Shown: piece by piece, positions 42,301 through 44,795 of the stretch
Layout of the letters: the number at the start of each line of letters is the position of its first letter
Position numbering within the stretch: position 1 is the first letter of the stretch
Origin: Lineus longissimus
Taxonomy: Eukaryota; Nemertea; Pilidiophora; Heteronemertea; Lineidae
Direction of reading: 5' to 3'
DNA length: 64,000 bases
Assembly: GCF_910592395.1 (NCBI RefSeq)
Contig: NC_088319.1
Span: forward strand, 5,952,001 to 6,016,000
Notes under the pieces: model-generated
What the model saw: the letters and a program-made list of their open reading frames with translations, nothing else
What the model was told of the DNA's origin: nothing
Databases searched by the model: none
Position numbers and translations under genes: made by a program

Positions 42301-44440
42301 TTCATATTATTCCGGTAAGCAGGCAATTATTCAGCCAACCCAAGCATGGATATGAAAGAGGTGACTCTTGAGTATCACAACATAAATAGTTTTGGATTAT
42401 GCAACATGTTATGTAAGAGCTTTGGCTATAAGAAGTAAACAAATCAGACACATGCACAAAAAAAATTGGGATCGAACTTTTTACAGGTCCGAATTTTCCA
42501 CACTTGAAGACCATTGATATATTTGAAACTTGGTTCAGATAATCAGTATTGAGTGTAGAGAATGTTGTATGCGGCATTTGATGTCATTATTAAAAGCAAA
42601 TTTTTCAGAGACACTTTTCTGACCAAGGTACCCTCGGGGTATTTGTAGTCCCTATAAAAAGCTCTATATATCCTGTCATGAAAAATGAAAATGCTATTTT
42701 TTTTATTCTTATACTCGAATTATATTCTTTGATCATAAATCTATCCGTGTTAGATACAATGTTAACCCTTTATGTACCAATAATGATAAATTTGTGGTTT
42801 CGTACTAGTTTATCTAAAATTATTTCGAAATAATGTTAATATTTTCAAAGTTACTGGTGTCTCTAGTTAAAGCCACACCATTGTCTAGAGAGCAGCATTT
42901 CTACCGGTACATTGCATTAGCATTAAGTGGTGCCAGCTATACACCTTTCCAGAAATAGGGTGCTGAGTGTCCGAAATAGTGATGTCAGAAGGGGAAACTA
43001 GGCCTTATGGTGGAGGGACAAAGGAGATAGTCATGGTTGACCAACACACTAATTGAATGCCTTTAATGACGGACAAGGGGGAAAGAGTTAGTTCCAATGC
43101 AAACCACCATTTTCGGGAAGCAGGTATAGTTGGGGTTGATACATGACCCATTAACTGAAACTACAGTTTTTAATGGCGCACAGCAAGACCGTCAGTCAAT
43201 TCAGAATATCACAAGCAGTTGTCTGACACAAGCTGTAATGTACAACAAAGGTGATAGATAGAACTTTGTTTTTACACCAGTTTAAAATCAGTCTGATTTG
43301 CGACGATATTGTTTAAATTGTTGGTAAGTGATTGCATCAGACATCACTTAATGTGTTCAATAAATATCGTTTGATACCAGCAAAATCTCGTCGTCAACTT
43401 AGATTGGAATAATATTGAAAGCTTTATTACCAATAAAGACCATAAACCTGTGAAAAAAATGTTCTCATACATAAAAAAACATGCAATTTTAAATTTTAAT
43501 CAGGGGCTACAAATACCCAAAGGCCACGTGGTAATTGTAGCCCCTGACCACGAGTCTTGTATTGACTCTCAGAGGCATTGTATAGATTAAGTGCCCCAAA
43601 TTGCAGGCTGTAAAATTGGAAGAGGTGCCACCACAAGATGCAGGCCGGTTTTAGTGAATCTGCCTGAAAATCTTTTGCGCAACCAAAATTATAGGTGAAA
43701 AAGGGGCTACAATTACCCCATTTTACCTGACTTGCAAGACTCTCAGTTATGTTACATGCATATTGATATTTCGTCACTGTTGATCATTGGCAGGAAGAAA
43801 TTTTGGCATGGGTGGGTTTTGTATATAAACGTATGGTAAAACACATAGTTAAGTTTTTATAAAAGACCGATTGAGTTTGATACACATTTTGGCCTTCTTC
43901 AGATCCATTTAACATGTTTAACTCAATAGATGGTGGGTATAATTTCGTTTTCATTATGTTTTTAAAACGTCATTACACCAAGAGGAAAATCTCTTGGTTA
44001 TGCTAGTATGTCCTTGGTCACGCACATTTAATAGACCCACATTCTTTTAATTAACAACATAGGTGTTATGTTTCGCCGAGCATTGCTTTTATTTATTATA
44101 ATAGAAAGCAGTGAAAATATTAACCAATATTGTCTGAATTTTAGGAAAGGTACCAGAGTTGATGTGGAGCGACCGAGGCCAGTCTTTCACTATGGACTGG
44201 CGGAGCGTGTTCCCACAGGAAGCTGTTTTTTCCTTCGTAGTCTGCTTTGGAACGGTCCGTGGAGGTGCAGACATCAAGAAGTGGCAAGAGACGACATTGA
44301 CCAACATGACATTTAGGTTAGAACCAGACCTCCAGACGATAAGCACATTCCACACTGCCATCACAGCAGTTAACTTGGCAGGGCTGTACAGCACATTTGT
44401 ATACACCATTCCAAAGAGCGAAATAAAACCGAAACCTTAA
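89..44440 (+). CDS. Large FN3-repeat extracellular protein, 33 exons, 5' partial
   Basis: A multi-exon gene assembled by hand from splice sites, reading frame and repeat homology. The exons are listed separately; they sum to 6797 nt (about 2264 residues) and all 32 junctions keep phase, which chance exons would not do. The protein is about 18 FN3-like beta-sandwich repeats. Each shows W..F.D..SGI..Y followed by a VG(T/S).PGG.D turn, then TYY.TV.A.N..GL, then SDGV.VD..PP and a linker. Many introns fall in phase 1 directly after the VG or G of this core. A six-to-eight-cysteine module sits after repeat 11, and a galactose-binding-like domain after repeat 14. FN3 plus a carbohydrate-binding fold suggests an extracellular or matrix adhesion role; this is inference. 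The start codon and signal peptide lie upstream of the window. No family name is assigned because I do not recognise a named orthologue. Confidence 0.85.
373..1011 (+). other. FN3 gene intron, no recognised element
   Basis: AT-rich intron sequence. I see no repeat, RNA or coding signal in it; open frames here are short and chance-like. Confidence 0.5.
1012..1206 (+). CDS. FN3 gene exon 2 (repeat 2, N-terminal half)
   Basis: Acceptor TTTTCAG, donor GTACGT, 65 codons, phase 0 on both sides. It shows the repeat core VAWDGFERP..TTQYSVGVG followed by TTPGGTDVV. Confidence 0.88.
1530..1739 (-). other. Unassigned open frame without start codon inside intron
   Basis: A 69-codon open minus-strand frame bounded upstream by TAG. 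Its composition looks coding (VVIEAGLYGDVRVKNLASAH, GTKMISVRGRRGLVGIEVG), and the local GC content and CpG count exceed those of the surrounding intron. It lacks an ATG near its start, so it would be a fragment or an exon. No family is recognised. Confidence 0.3.
1823..2110 (+). repeat. Two-copy tandem repeat, unit about 146 bp
   Basis: Copies at about 1823-1968 and 1969-2110 share AATCAGGATGACAAAAT/GATCAGGATGACGAAAT at the start, GGGAGTCTAC..TTAT.CTCG.GTTAAAAC.AAA in the middle and TATATGTAAACAGCAGGAGA near the end. They are diverged and intronic. Confidence 0.75.
2475..2606 (+). CDS. FN3 gene exon 3 (repeat 2, C-terminal half)
   Basis: Acceptor TTTAG, donor GTGAGT, 44 codons, phase 0 to 0. 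It supplies TYYTTVWAKNPNGE and TSDGVRILD, completing the repeat begun in exon 2. Confidence 0.87.
3060..3460 (-). mobile_element. Penelope-like element 3' fragment (C-terminal to GIY-YIG)
   Basis: The minus-strand frame carries NKSAITDHVAKGNHNIDCEQ, then KVVEREPTRFARWVKEAIRI and MNRCEGGYRLNHVWDQ, the conserved C-terminal block that follows the GIY-YIG nuclease in Penelope-like retroelements. The downstream minus-strand sequence (GAAGATGAATGG... GAACGTCAAGTG) resembles their usual 3' end. The element is 5'-truncated; the reverse transcriptase is absent. The identification is by family memory; no search was run. Confidence 0.65.
3665..4165 (-). mobile_element. CR1/L2-like LINE, 3' end, interrupted by a G/C homopolymer
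   Basis: The minus-strand frame begins inside the reverse-transcriptase ORF: SHITPVLAKLHWLPVRERII, FKAYHRLAPIYLNDLI, GGRAFATLAPQLWNSPP. The reading frame runs into a 26-base C tract (G on +, 3795-3820). Homology resumes beyond it in another frame, with a STFRKELNTLLF block and a stop near 3710. The tail has CAGGCGCTTTACAAATAA, typical of CR1/L2 3' ends. 5'-truncated and dead. Confidence 0.75.
3795..3820 (+). repeat. Poly-G homopolymer (26 bases)
   Basis: An uninterrupted G run inside the LINE fragment. Other long G or C runs lie at 21579-21593, 49733-49745, 55166-55177, 57782-57792, 60081-60094 and 61265-61276. Such tracts are prone to length error in assemblies. Confidence 0.9.
4534..4669 (+). 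CDS. FN3 gene exon 4 (repeat 3, first part)
   Basis: Acceptor TTGCAG, donor GTAAGT; phase 0 in, phase 1 out. It encodes a divergent repeat start (FISAHWSLPKNVTDYVSHV) in which the usual SGI and VGT motifs have been lost. Confidence 0.85.
5069..5289 (+). CDS. FN3 gene exon 5 (repeat 3, second part)
   Basis: Acceptor CTTTCAG, donor GTAAGT; phase 1 in, 0 out. It shows GKRYRSVLRACYDSVC and LSDGF, matching strands F and G. It is the last exon before the LTR retrotransposon insertion. Confidence 0.87.
5344..5432 (+). mobile_element. Palindromic MITE, GGTGGCCCAG family, copy 1
   Basis: An about 89-bp hairpin. Left arm TACAGTGTGCCCCAGAAAAC then GTTTCCCT; right arm AGGGGAATGTTTTCTGGGCC then ACCCTGTA. 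It lies in the intron just after exon 5, 40 bp before the LTR element. TA at both tips suits a Tc1/mariner-type element with TA target duplication. Confidence 0.8.
5474..5688 (+). repeat. 5' LTR
   Basis: 215 bp, TG...CA ends. It contains AATAAAG near its 3' half (ATGAATAAAGTAAG), a likely polyadenylation signal. It differs from the 3' LTR near base 60 (AC against TA) and near base 200 (GCT against AGC). Confidence 0.93.
5691..5706 (+). promoter_or_regulatory. Primer binding site, tRNA-Lys type
   Basis: TGGCGCCCAA starts 2 bp after the 5' LTR and is complementary to the 3' end of animal tRNA-Lys. The match then decays (TTGCAACG), so pairing is limited to about 10 bases. Confidence 0.75.
5760..5955 (+). 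repeat. Tandem duplication in the retrotransposon leader
   Basis: Two related 77-bp copies (about 5760-5836 and 5879-5955) share CCCCGCGTACAAC.AC, GTATACA and GTGTACAACC.GTACATTG. They lie between the primer site and gag. They are rich in short GTATAC/GTGTAC palindromes, which could form RNA structure in the leader. Confidence 0.75.
5929..6790 (+). pseudogene. Retrotransposon gag, frame-broken
   Basis: The first segment (5929-6279) is followed in other frames by segments typical of Ty3/gypsy Gag: DDIHYFFKTFENLAKRYKI, then a LTGPAQQAY block, then ARDLARFADDY before the zinc-knuckle segment. Frame changes occur near 6265, 6450 and 6700, and there are stop codons at 6667-6669 and just before 6791. 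Gag would form the capsid of the virus-like particle. The many breaks mean no full product is made from this copy. Confidence 0.8.
6791..10231 (+). pseudogene. Retrotransposon pol, internally deleted and frame-broken
   Basis: A first open segment (6791-8179, no ATG at its start) holds a CCHC knuckle (CFQCGELGHKKRDC, about 6935), an aspartic protease active site (VDSGSA, about 7145) and reverse transcriptase from the KLNEKT region to the LDMRSGYWQV block. After ELTAL (about 7970) the frame shifts and goes directly to YLGHGIS, so the segment that normally holds the YxDD catalytic site is missing. The connection domain and RNase H follow (TDASGVGLGA, TEREILAVVWALE, TDHQAL). Next come a PHD-like finger and an integrase (HHCC region broken by a frameshift near 9210; D near 9384, D at 9564, E at 9669, D35E spacing). 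Nonsense codons lie at 9792-9794 and 10041-10043. The end is near 10231. Confidence 0.9.
8703..8862 (+). other. PHD-like zinc finger between RNase H and integrase
   Basis: WVQCEVCERWFHDKCVGI then a QCDDC pair about 16 residues later match the second half of a PHD finger (C-x2-C-x4-H-x2-C ... C-x2-C). The first zinc pair appears incomplete: one cysteine (DTCDAK) precedes it. In chromatin proteins PHD fingers read histone H3 tails. Here it might guide integration, by analogy with chromodomains in other Ty3/gypsy elements; that is inference. Confidence 0.8.
10331..10344 (+). promoter_or_regulatory. Polypurine tract of the retrotransposon
   Basis: TTAGGGTGAGGTGA directly abuts the 3' LTR. It is purine-rich but imperfect, as expected for the plus-strand primer site. 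Confidence 0.6.
10345..10559 (+). repeat. 3' LTR
   Basis: 215 bp, same ends as the 5' LTR and about 98% identical to it. It is followed by the ATGC target duplication. Confidence 0.93.
10657..10824 (+). CDS. FN3 gene exon 6 (repeat 4, first part)
   Basis: Acceptor GATGCAG, donor GTAACA, 56 codons, phase 0 to 0. It is acidic and divergent (DQDIPDIYIDLSRSVVEDYL). Placement rests on frame continuity across the retrotransposon-bearing intron and on good splice sites. Confidence 0.75.
10825..11461 (+). other. FN3 gene intron, no clear element
   Basis: Contains CCGGGTCTAT at about 10983 and repeated GTTTG/CAAAC words that faintly recall the element at 26767. Not enough to call a copy. Confidence 0.4.
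11462..11645 (+). CDS. FN3 gene exon 7 (repeat 4, second part)
   Basis: Acceptor TTGTCCAG, donor GTAGGT; phase 0 in, 1 out. It encodes ECYRFLLRGISKSGL and a PFEPTVIDALG linker, equivalent to strand F and the inter-repeat linker. Confidence 0.8.
11964..12218 (+). CDS. FN3 gene exon 8 (repeat 5, first part)
   Basis: Acceptor CACAACAG, donor GTACGT; phase 1 to 1. It contains PYINILSATWPSLRHRKYKY, the tryptophan strand of a divergent repeat, and a DPCSLPKKIKCGF segment with two cysteines. Confidence 0.82.
12540..13035 (+). repeat. Dispersed repeat family R500, copy 1
   Basis: Colinear with 36470-36960: ATCTCGTATTCCTG, a CCGAG block, AGGAAAACAG.GCTG, TGCTTTACGAT, TACCAT..TTAAG.ATGCC and CTGAGTTT/CGGAGTTC blocks occur in the same order. 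It is diverged. No coding or TIR structure seen; class unknown. Confidence 0.65.
13330..13547 (+). CDS. FN3 gene exon 9 (repeat 5, second part)
   Basis: Acceptor CTTGCAG, donor GTAAGA; phase 1 to 0. It contains LLHGKRYYICIHADTV and CSDGITVDLTAPKPG, a typical repeat end and linker. Confidence 0.88.
13640..14530 (+). repeat. CGTCCGTCGTC interspersed repeat with about 300-bp tandem units, copy 1
   Basis: It begins TTTTTGGCTCACCGTAGG, then a CGTCCGTCGTC simple repeat (13676-13706), then about three tandem units. Each unit carries GGCACGTTTCTTAACC, GCTATGAACTTGAAATT, AACCTCTGACA, TCTGATCTGATTC, GGTAGG.GCTCCTAGCAAGGATA and AAGGTCAC. A related copy is at 31805. This style of repeat is common in marine invertebrate genomes; its class is not clear from sequence. 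Confidence 0.75.
14531..15535 (+). other. FN3 gene intron, no recognised element
   Basis: AT-rich sequence. Nothing beyond short chance frames is seen. Confidence 0.45.
15536..15641 (+). CDS. FN3 gene exon 10 (repeat 6, first part)
   Basis: Acceptor CCTCCAG, donor GTAAGT; phase 0 to 1. It shows MYINWSGFVDVEEL and SGIKHYEYGVG. The intron splits the glycine of VG in the pattern typical of this gene. Confidence 0.88.
16126..16221 (+). mobile_element. Palindromic MITE, GGTGGCCCAG family, copy 2
   Basis: Left arm TACAGGGTGGCCCAGAAAAC, GTTTCCCTCACACAATGGATA; right arm TTGTCAAGGGAAATGTTTTC, TTGGCCACTCTGTA. 96 bp, in the intron between exons 10 and 11. Confidence 0.82.
16474..16590 (+). CDS. FN3 gene exon 11 (repeat 6, middle)
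   Basis: Acceptor ATTGCAG, donor GTATGT; phase 1 to 1. It encodes SLPGKDDVVKF and LEDGHAYYVTIRG. Confidence 0.88.
16988..17114 (+). CDS. FN3 gene exon 12 (repeat 6 end, repeat 7 start)
   Basis: Acceptor ATTTCAG, donor GTAAAA; phase 1 to 2. It encodes TDYVNQTATATSAAATVDTT followed by the PPLKTN linker and the first strand of the next repeat. Confidence 0.86.
17595..17769 (+). CDS. FN3 gene exon 13 (repeat 7, middle)
   Basis: Acceptor TTTCAG, donor GTAAGA; phase 2 to 0. It shows WEDIFYDKETVISHYEWSVG and EGHVYWLSVK. Confidence 0.88.
17770..18760 (+). other. FN3 gene intron with a short dispersed repeat
   Basis: About 18335-18425 (TCTTCTAAAAACCGCATTAA, ATCTTATTCTATCTCTGT, GGACTGTAC) matches about 57160-57245. 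The rest is unremarkable. Confidence 0.5.
18761..19034 (+). CDS. FN3 gene exon 14 (repeat 7 end, repeat 8 start)
   Basis: Acceptor CCTAAAG, donor GTAAGA; phase 0 to 1. It encodes NKAGLSSLATG, DNSPPVCGFVHDG, then HWEFNDPHSGIVSYSWSVG. This exon spans the linker, so it confirms the repeat order without relying on a splice junction. Confidence 0.9.
19535..19790 (+). repeat. Dispersed repeat family R250, copy 1
   Basis: Shares, in opposite orientation, long blocks with 30225-30525: CACCCGAGCGG.TT.GGTGAG, TCTATTCTAAAACA, AATGTGGTTTTAAATGC, TTCCACA.TTTGCACCAACCC, ACCTCTGTGGTGAAAACGAG and ATACATTATCCATTATGAAA. Short inverted CCCAAACCGC/GCGGTTTGGG words recur within it. Confidence 0.75.
19833..20025 (+). 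CDS. FN3 gene exon 15 (repeat 8 end)
   Basis: Acceptor ATTTTCAG, donor GTATTT; phase 1 to 2. It encodes LRQGLTYYVTVTACNGVGLC and SDGVLIDSSPPISGLVHDG, close to the repeat consensus. Confidence 0.9.
20518..20735 (+). CDS. FN3 gene exon 16 (repeat 9)
   Basis: Acceptor ACTTCAG, donor GTGAGT; phase 2 to 1. It encodes WWGFIDPQSGISYYSWWVG, TTPGGDDI and VIYTTVKATNPLG, the clearest consensus copy in the window. Confidence 0.9.
20746..20836 (+). mobile_element. Palindromic MITE, GGTGGCCCAG family, copy 3
   Basis: TACAGGGTGGCCCAGAATTA, TTTCCCCCTACACAATAGAA pair with TTCTATTGTGTATCCAATGT and GTGAGGGAAAATATATCTGG, ending CCATCCTGTA. 91 bp, starting 11 bp after the exon 16 donor. Confidence 0.82.
21170..21399 (+). 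CDS. FN3 gene exon 17 (repeat 9 end, repeat 10 start)
   Basis: Acceptor TGTTTAG, donor GTACTG; phase 1 to 0. It encodes LSNTATSDGFKVV and then GFSWTVESTGAPIKSQHF of a divergent repeat. Confidence 0.85.
21780..21955 (+). mobile_element. DNA transposon terminus, CTCTCTATTAAGGAC type
   Basis: CACCTCTCTATTAAGGACAT and, inverted, GCGTCCTTAATAGAGAGGTT are separated by about 30 bp, with a degenerate third copy upstream (TTTGACCTCCCTAATCAGGA). Likely the folded end of a TIR element; no transposase nearby. Confidence 0.5.
22013..22166 (+). CDS. FN3 gene exon 18 (repeat 10 end)
   Basis: Acceptor CCTTGCAG, donor GTAAGC; phase 0 to 1. It encodes YDGTWYSASVTACNLAELC and ILVDNSPPLTG. Confidence 0.87.
22883..23440 (+). 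repeat. Foldback inverted repeat with about 160-bp arms
   Basis: Left arm about 22883-23040 (GGTAACCGGAAAAACGCC, CCGACCGACCGACCGAC, CATATGCAGTATCCCTTTCG, CACATGTATCTGTGTAGTGC, GGAGTCCGACGTGTC). Right arm about 23278-23440 is its reverse complement. The spacer is about 235 bp. Both arms end at GGTAACCGG, suggesting a real element boundary. Confidence 0.85.
24108..25516 (+). mobile_element. TIR element, about 1.4 kb, with nested MITE
   Basis: Outer inverted repeats: GAAACGTTTCAAAAGAAACA, GGTCAAACGAAACGAGTCAA at the left, and TTGACTCGTTTCGTTTGACC, TGTTTCTTATGAATCGTTTC at the right. No transposase frame lies inside. The element at 24943 is inserted within it. Confidence 0.7.
24943..25353 (+). 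mobile_element. TTTGGCAAGCCG palindromic MITE, copy 1 (disrupted)
   Basis: Nearly identical to 26767-27011 up to about 25160. About 165 bp of unrelated sequence follow before the shared end CCGGGCTTGCCAAATAGTCACTTCCA. The copy therefore seems to contain an insertion. Confidence 0.75.
26016..26191 (+). CDS. FN3 gene exon 19 (repeat 11, first part)
   Basis: Acceptor TTTCCAG, donor GTGAGT; phase 1 to 0. It encodes VLGFTDLHSGIKYYDVSVG followed by TTYGGNDLT. The preceding intron (22167-26015) is the longest without a retroelement body and is full of inverted repeats. Confidence 0.87.
26450..27105 (+). repeat. AT-rich minisatellite, split by a MITE
   Basis: Repeats of TTTTATATAAAATTTATGTT and TTTATATAAAATCTG..ATATGAAC with a period of about 75-80 bp (26460-26760), resuming at 27040-27095 after the MITE. 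Confidence 0.75.
26767..27011 (+). mobile_element. TTTGGCAAGCCG palindromic MITE, copy 2 (intact)
   Basis: About 245 bp, GGCCGGGTCTATTTGGCAAG ... GGGCTTGCCAAGTAGTCACT. The ends are inverted (CTATTTGGCAAGCC/GGCTTGCCAAGTAG), and the GTTTGGC.AGC word repeats inside. It is flanked by ATAATTTTT on both sides, an 8-9 bp target duplication that would suit a hAT-type source. Confidence 0.8.
27106..27786 (+). other. FN3 gene intron, no recognised element
   Basis: No repeat or coding signal recognised. Confidence 0.4.
27787..27939 (+). CDS. FN3 gene exon 20 (repeat 11, second part)
   Basis: Acceptor TATTCAG, donor GTAAGA, 51 codons, phase 0 to 0. It encodes NLKAEMDVYISVVGING, the strand-F segment. 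Confidence 0.83.
28357..28594 (+). mobile_element. Palindromic MITE, CTGGCGCGAGTGGACAG family
   Basis: Left end CTGGCGCGAGTGGACAGAAT and right end ATTCTGTCCACTCGCGCCAG are exact inverts of about 20 bp. Further inverted words inside (TTATGCC/GGCATAA) give nested stems. 238 bp; no coding capacity. Confidence 0.85.
28740..28908 (+). CDS. FN3 gene exon 21 (repeat 11 end plus cysteine-rich module)
   Basis: Acceptor CTTTCAG, donor GTTAGT; phase 0 to 1. After VGLSSAVLQKKLRLLSGGGV, where SDGV.VD would be expected, there is a compact cluster CERELCEGHCICSPQ..RC..SMNNC with six or seven cysteines. It looks like a small disulfide-bonded module inserted at the repeat boundary. I do not recognise it as a named domain. 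Confidence 0.8.
29280..29418 (+). CDS. FN3 gene exon 22 (repeat 12, first part)
   Basis: Acceptor GTTTTAG, donor GTATGT; phase 1 to 2. It encodes STCMLAAEWRVDPTSTVKPI, a divergent tryptophan strand. Confidence 0.82.
29743..29864 (+). CDS. FN3 gene exon 23 (repeat 12, middle)
   Basis: Acceptor TTTTCAG, donor GTAAGT; phase 2 to 1. It encodes YDYAVGFTSEDEPTGL. Its last bases and donor site recur as a decayed copy near 30180. Confidence 0.83.
29855..30210 (+). repeat. Direct repeat carrying a copy of the exon 23 donor site
   Basis: GCACAGTAAGTGAAGCAGAA then TTCAATCGTA at about 29860-29889 recurs with two changes at about 30181-30210. The stretch between includes CAAGAGGCCAAAGGGCCTG, a word typical of some invertebrate repeats. 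Either an insertion with a long target duplication or a local duplication. Confidence 0.65.
30225..30640 (-). repeat. Dispersed repeat family R250, copy 2 (inverted, compound)
   Basis: Reverse-complement match to 19535-19790 over about 30295-30525. It is flanked on the left by a direct-orientation partial copy (AATGTGGTTTTAAATGCTTT) and on the right by a further fragment (CCACCCTCGCGGTTTGGGTG). Confidence 0.7.
31009..31148 (+). CDS. FN3 gene exon 24 (repeat 12 end)
   Basis: Acceptor TATTCAG, donor GTAAGT; phase 1 to 0. It encodes LLETSKYSVFVRAWTNRT and NGVWPVFRPP, with a potential N-glycosylation site NRT. Confidence 0.83.
31805..32345 (+). repeat. CGTCCGTCGTC interspersed repeat, copy 2
   Basis: Starts TTTTTAGCTCACCTGTCAGG, where AGCTCACCT-GTC-AGGTGAGCT is a perfect hairpin. 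Then comes a CGTC simple repeat (31855-31898), GTGGCACGTTTCTTAAC, ACATCACATATCACACGGGT and TTTCAAGGTCACAGAGGTC, all shared with 13640-14530. Confidence 0.78.
32346..33377 (+). other. FN3 gene intron, no clear element
   Basis: A 67-codon frame at 32436-32639 has a coding-like basic C-terminus (FEARRRRNYLESMLKLNHP) but no recognised family. The rest is AT-rich. Confidence 0.35.
33378..33904 (+). mobile_element. MITE with long terminal inverted repeats (about 115 bp)
   Basis: The left arm 33378-33492 (CTATAGTCGGATTCATAAGT ... TTTCGGGACCCAA) and right arm 33793-33904 are reverse complements with few mismatches. The 300-bp core has no coding capacity. Part of the core (AAATTATTTCGTAACCATGG) recurs near 54470, so related copies exist. 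Confidence 0.87.
34669..34837 (+). CDS. FN3 gene exon 25 (repeat 13, first part)
   Basis: Acceptor TTTCAG, donor GTGAGT; phase 0 to 1. It encodes FCVSWKNAFQDRSDNLFDKY and YVSLGTYPSG. A decayed duplicate of its 3' half lies at about 35137-35255. Confidence 0.85.
35137..35255 (+). pseudogene. Decayed duplicate of FN3 exon 25
   Basis: GTGTCTCTTGGAAGAATGCC, TTTCAG, CTTTTTGACAAATATTACG and ATCTCTAGCACATATCC match exon 25. There are indels, the frame is lost, and the donor GTGAGTT has become GCTGAAT. It lies in the next intron. Confidence 0.8.
35489..35689 (+). CDS. FN3 gene exon 26 (repeat 13 end)
   Basis: Acceptor TTCAAG, donor GTAAGG; phase 1 to 1. It encodes IIPGKRYYNNVRACNKAGLC and YSDGVIADVHPPVGG. 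Confidence 0.88.
36121..36324 (+). CDS. FN3 gene exon 27 (repeat 14, first part)
   Basis: Acceptor ATTGCAG, donor GTATAA; phase 1 to 1. It encodes HWRDFVDLGSGISHYWWCAG with an extra cysteine pair (WWC, NNC) near the turn. Confidence 0.87.
36470..36960 (+). repeat. Dispersed repeat family R500, copy 2
   Basis: Colinear with copy 1 at 12540-13035, with the same order of conserved blocks. It sits in the intron between exons 27 and 28. Confidence 0.65.
37575..37697 (+). repeat. GCGTCA/TGACGC-rich cluster
   Basis: Within about 120 bp the words GCGTCA and TGACGC recur at least six times with GCGCGTAGGTCGCGC-type palindromes, an unusually CpG-rich patch in an AT-rich intron. It ends about 95 bp before exon 28. 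TGACG is also the cAMP-response half site, but clustering here may simply reflect repeat origin. Confidence 0.55.
37793..38569 (+). CDS. FN3 gene exon 28 (repeat 14 end, galactose-binding-like domain, repeat 15 start)
   Basis: By far the largest exon (777 nt). Acceptor CTTTCAG, donor GTGAGT; phase 1 to 1. It begins with VYNKVYAVDEVGHRSG and SNGVMLDTTPP. About 170 residues of a jelly-roll fold follow, opening with NIVTNPSFEASPG, continuing with a GW, then GSLYQTLQELVIGEKYILVF, and closing with FYFYAKSL and GFAIDDVSVQQ. This pattern (NPSFE, GW, Q.L..L..G..Y.L.F, DDVSV) matches the DUF642/CBM-like galactose-binding superfamily. It then returns to an FN3 repeat (VAWDFEDKESPIVEYKLALG). Having the whole domain in one exon among small FN3 exons suggests it was acquired as a unit. 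Confidence 0.9.
38570..39298 (+). other. FN3 gene intron, no recognised element
   Basis: No repeat or coding signal recognised apart from short TTTTTGAGTGTTTC repeats near 38775. Confidence 0.4.
39299..39511 (+). CDS. FN3 gene exon 29 (repeat 15 end)
   Basis: Acceptor CTTTTAG; the donor GTGATC is weak but keeps phase 1. It encodes HDTSIFVTVIARNAAGL and a KADKTPHVFEYLWDG linker. Confidence 0.78.
39854..39949 (+). CDS. FN3 gene exon 30 (repeat 16, first part)
   Basis: Acceptor TCCTTAG, donor GTGAGG; phase 1 to 1. It encodes KAKWSVSDPESGIQYCQYAIG. Confidence 0.86.
39950..41970 (+). other. FN3 gene introns around exon 31, no clear element
   Basis: Outside exon 31 (40618-40958) I see only a 20-bp direct repeat GAGACGCAATAGTATGGC (41761 and 41801) next to GGGGAAAGGA/GAGGAAAGGA words. 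No coding or TIR structure. Confidence 0.45.
40618..40958 (+). CDS. FN3 gene exon 31 (repeat 16 end, repeat 17 start)
   Basis: The acceptor AACAAG has a poor pyrimidine tract but gives the expected STPGALDI after a split glycine. The donor is GTGGGT; phase 1 to 0. It encodes ARIYTTVRCHNFAGG, then FLHWDGFSDPNGIRSYE. The exact 5' boundary is less sure. Confidence 0.8.
41971..42184 (+). CDS. FN3 gene exon 32 (repeat 17 end)
   Basis: Acceptor TTGGCAG, donor GTAGGT; phase 0 to 1. It encodes LKNGGTYKVAVRAVNVVD and VSRDPPKV. Confidence 0.86.
42244..43728 (+). mobile_element. Non-autonomous TIR transposon, about 1.5 kb, TGTAGCCCC type
   Basis: Left end GGTAAAATGGGGTATTCGTA then GCCCC; right end GGGGCTACAATTACCCCATT then TTACC are inverted. 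Extra copies of the TGTAGCCCC word lie just inside each end (42276, and 43501-43545 with GGGGCTACAAATACCC and GGTAATTGTAGCCCC). No transposase frame. A target duplication is not clear; TTAA precedes the left end but not the right. Confidence 0.78.
44145..44440 (+). CDS. FN3 gene exon 33, putative terminal exon (repeat 18)
   Basis: Acceptor TTTTAG; it runs to TAA at 44438-44440. It encodes FTMDWRSVFPQEAVFSFVVC, VRGGADIKKW and FHTAITAVNLAGLYSTF, then a short basic tail. The repeat lacks its usual SDGV.VD strand. A GTATAC 23 bases after AGLYST could act as an alternative donor leading further 3', but I see no FN3-like exon downstream in the window. AATAAA overlaps the last codons. Confidence 0.75.
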
Positions 44441-44510
44441 TTCAATTTGATTTATAATTTCACCTAAAATACGAATTTACCATTTTTAGGAATTTATTTC
44501 GTAAGTTTGA

Positions 44511-44795
44511 TTTAAAGCTGAACTGCATGCACAAAACCAGAGCGTCCCATGCGGCAATAGTAAGAAATTCAAACGATCGAAAGGTCCTTCTGAATACGGC
44601 CTGAAACATGATAGACTTCCAATGCTTCGATGCGCTTGATTTCACAAACCAGCAAGCCAGAGGACGATGCGGACAGTCTCGGAGAATTATGGAAGAGAAA
44701 AAAAATCAAAATCTTCTCCAGCGATTCGAACACGGGAACTCGTGCTCAGAATACGAACGCTCTAACCGTCTGAGCTAGGGGGGCTTTCTTGTGAA
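44511..44795 (-). mobile_element. tRNA-derived SINE, minus-strand copy
   Basis: On the minus strand a tRNA-like head (CTAGCTCAGACGGTTAGAGC as A box; GTGTTCGAATC as B box) is followed by a T-rich stretch and a body of about 185 bp ending GCATGCAGTTCAGCTTTAAA. The anticodon arm and T stem are degenerate, so this is not a functional tRNA. Confidence 0.7.

Noticed and set aside
44705-44795. A functional tRNA gene on the minus strand
   Set aside because: The A and B boxes are present, but the anticodon stem needs a 9-base loop and the T stem does not pair; it is a SINE head.
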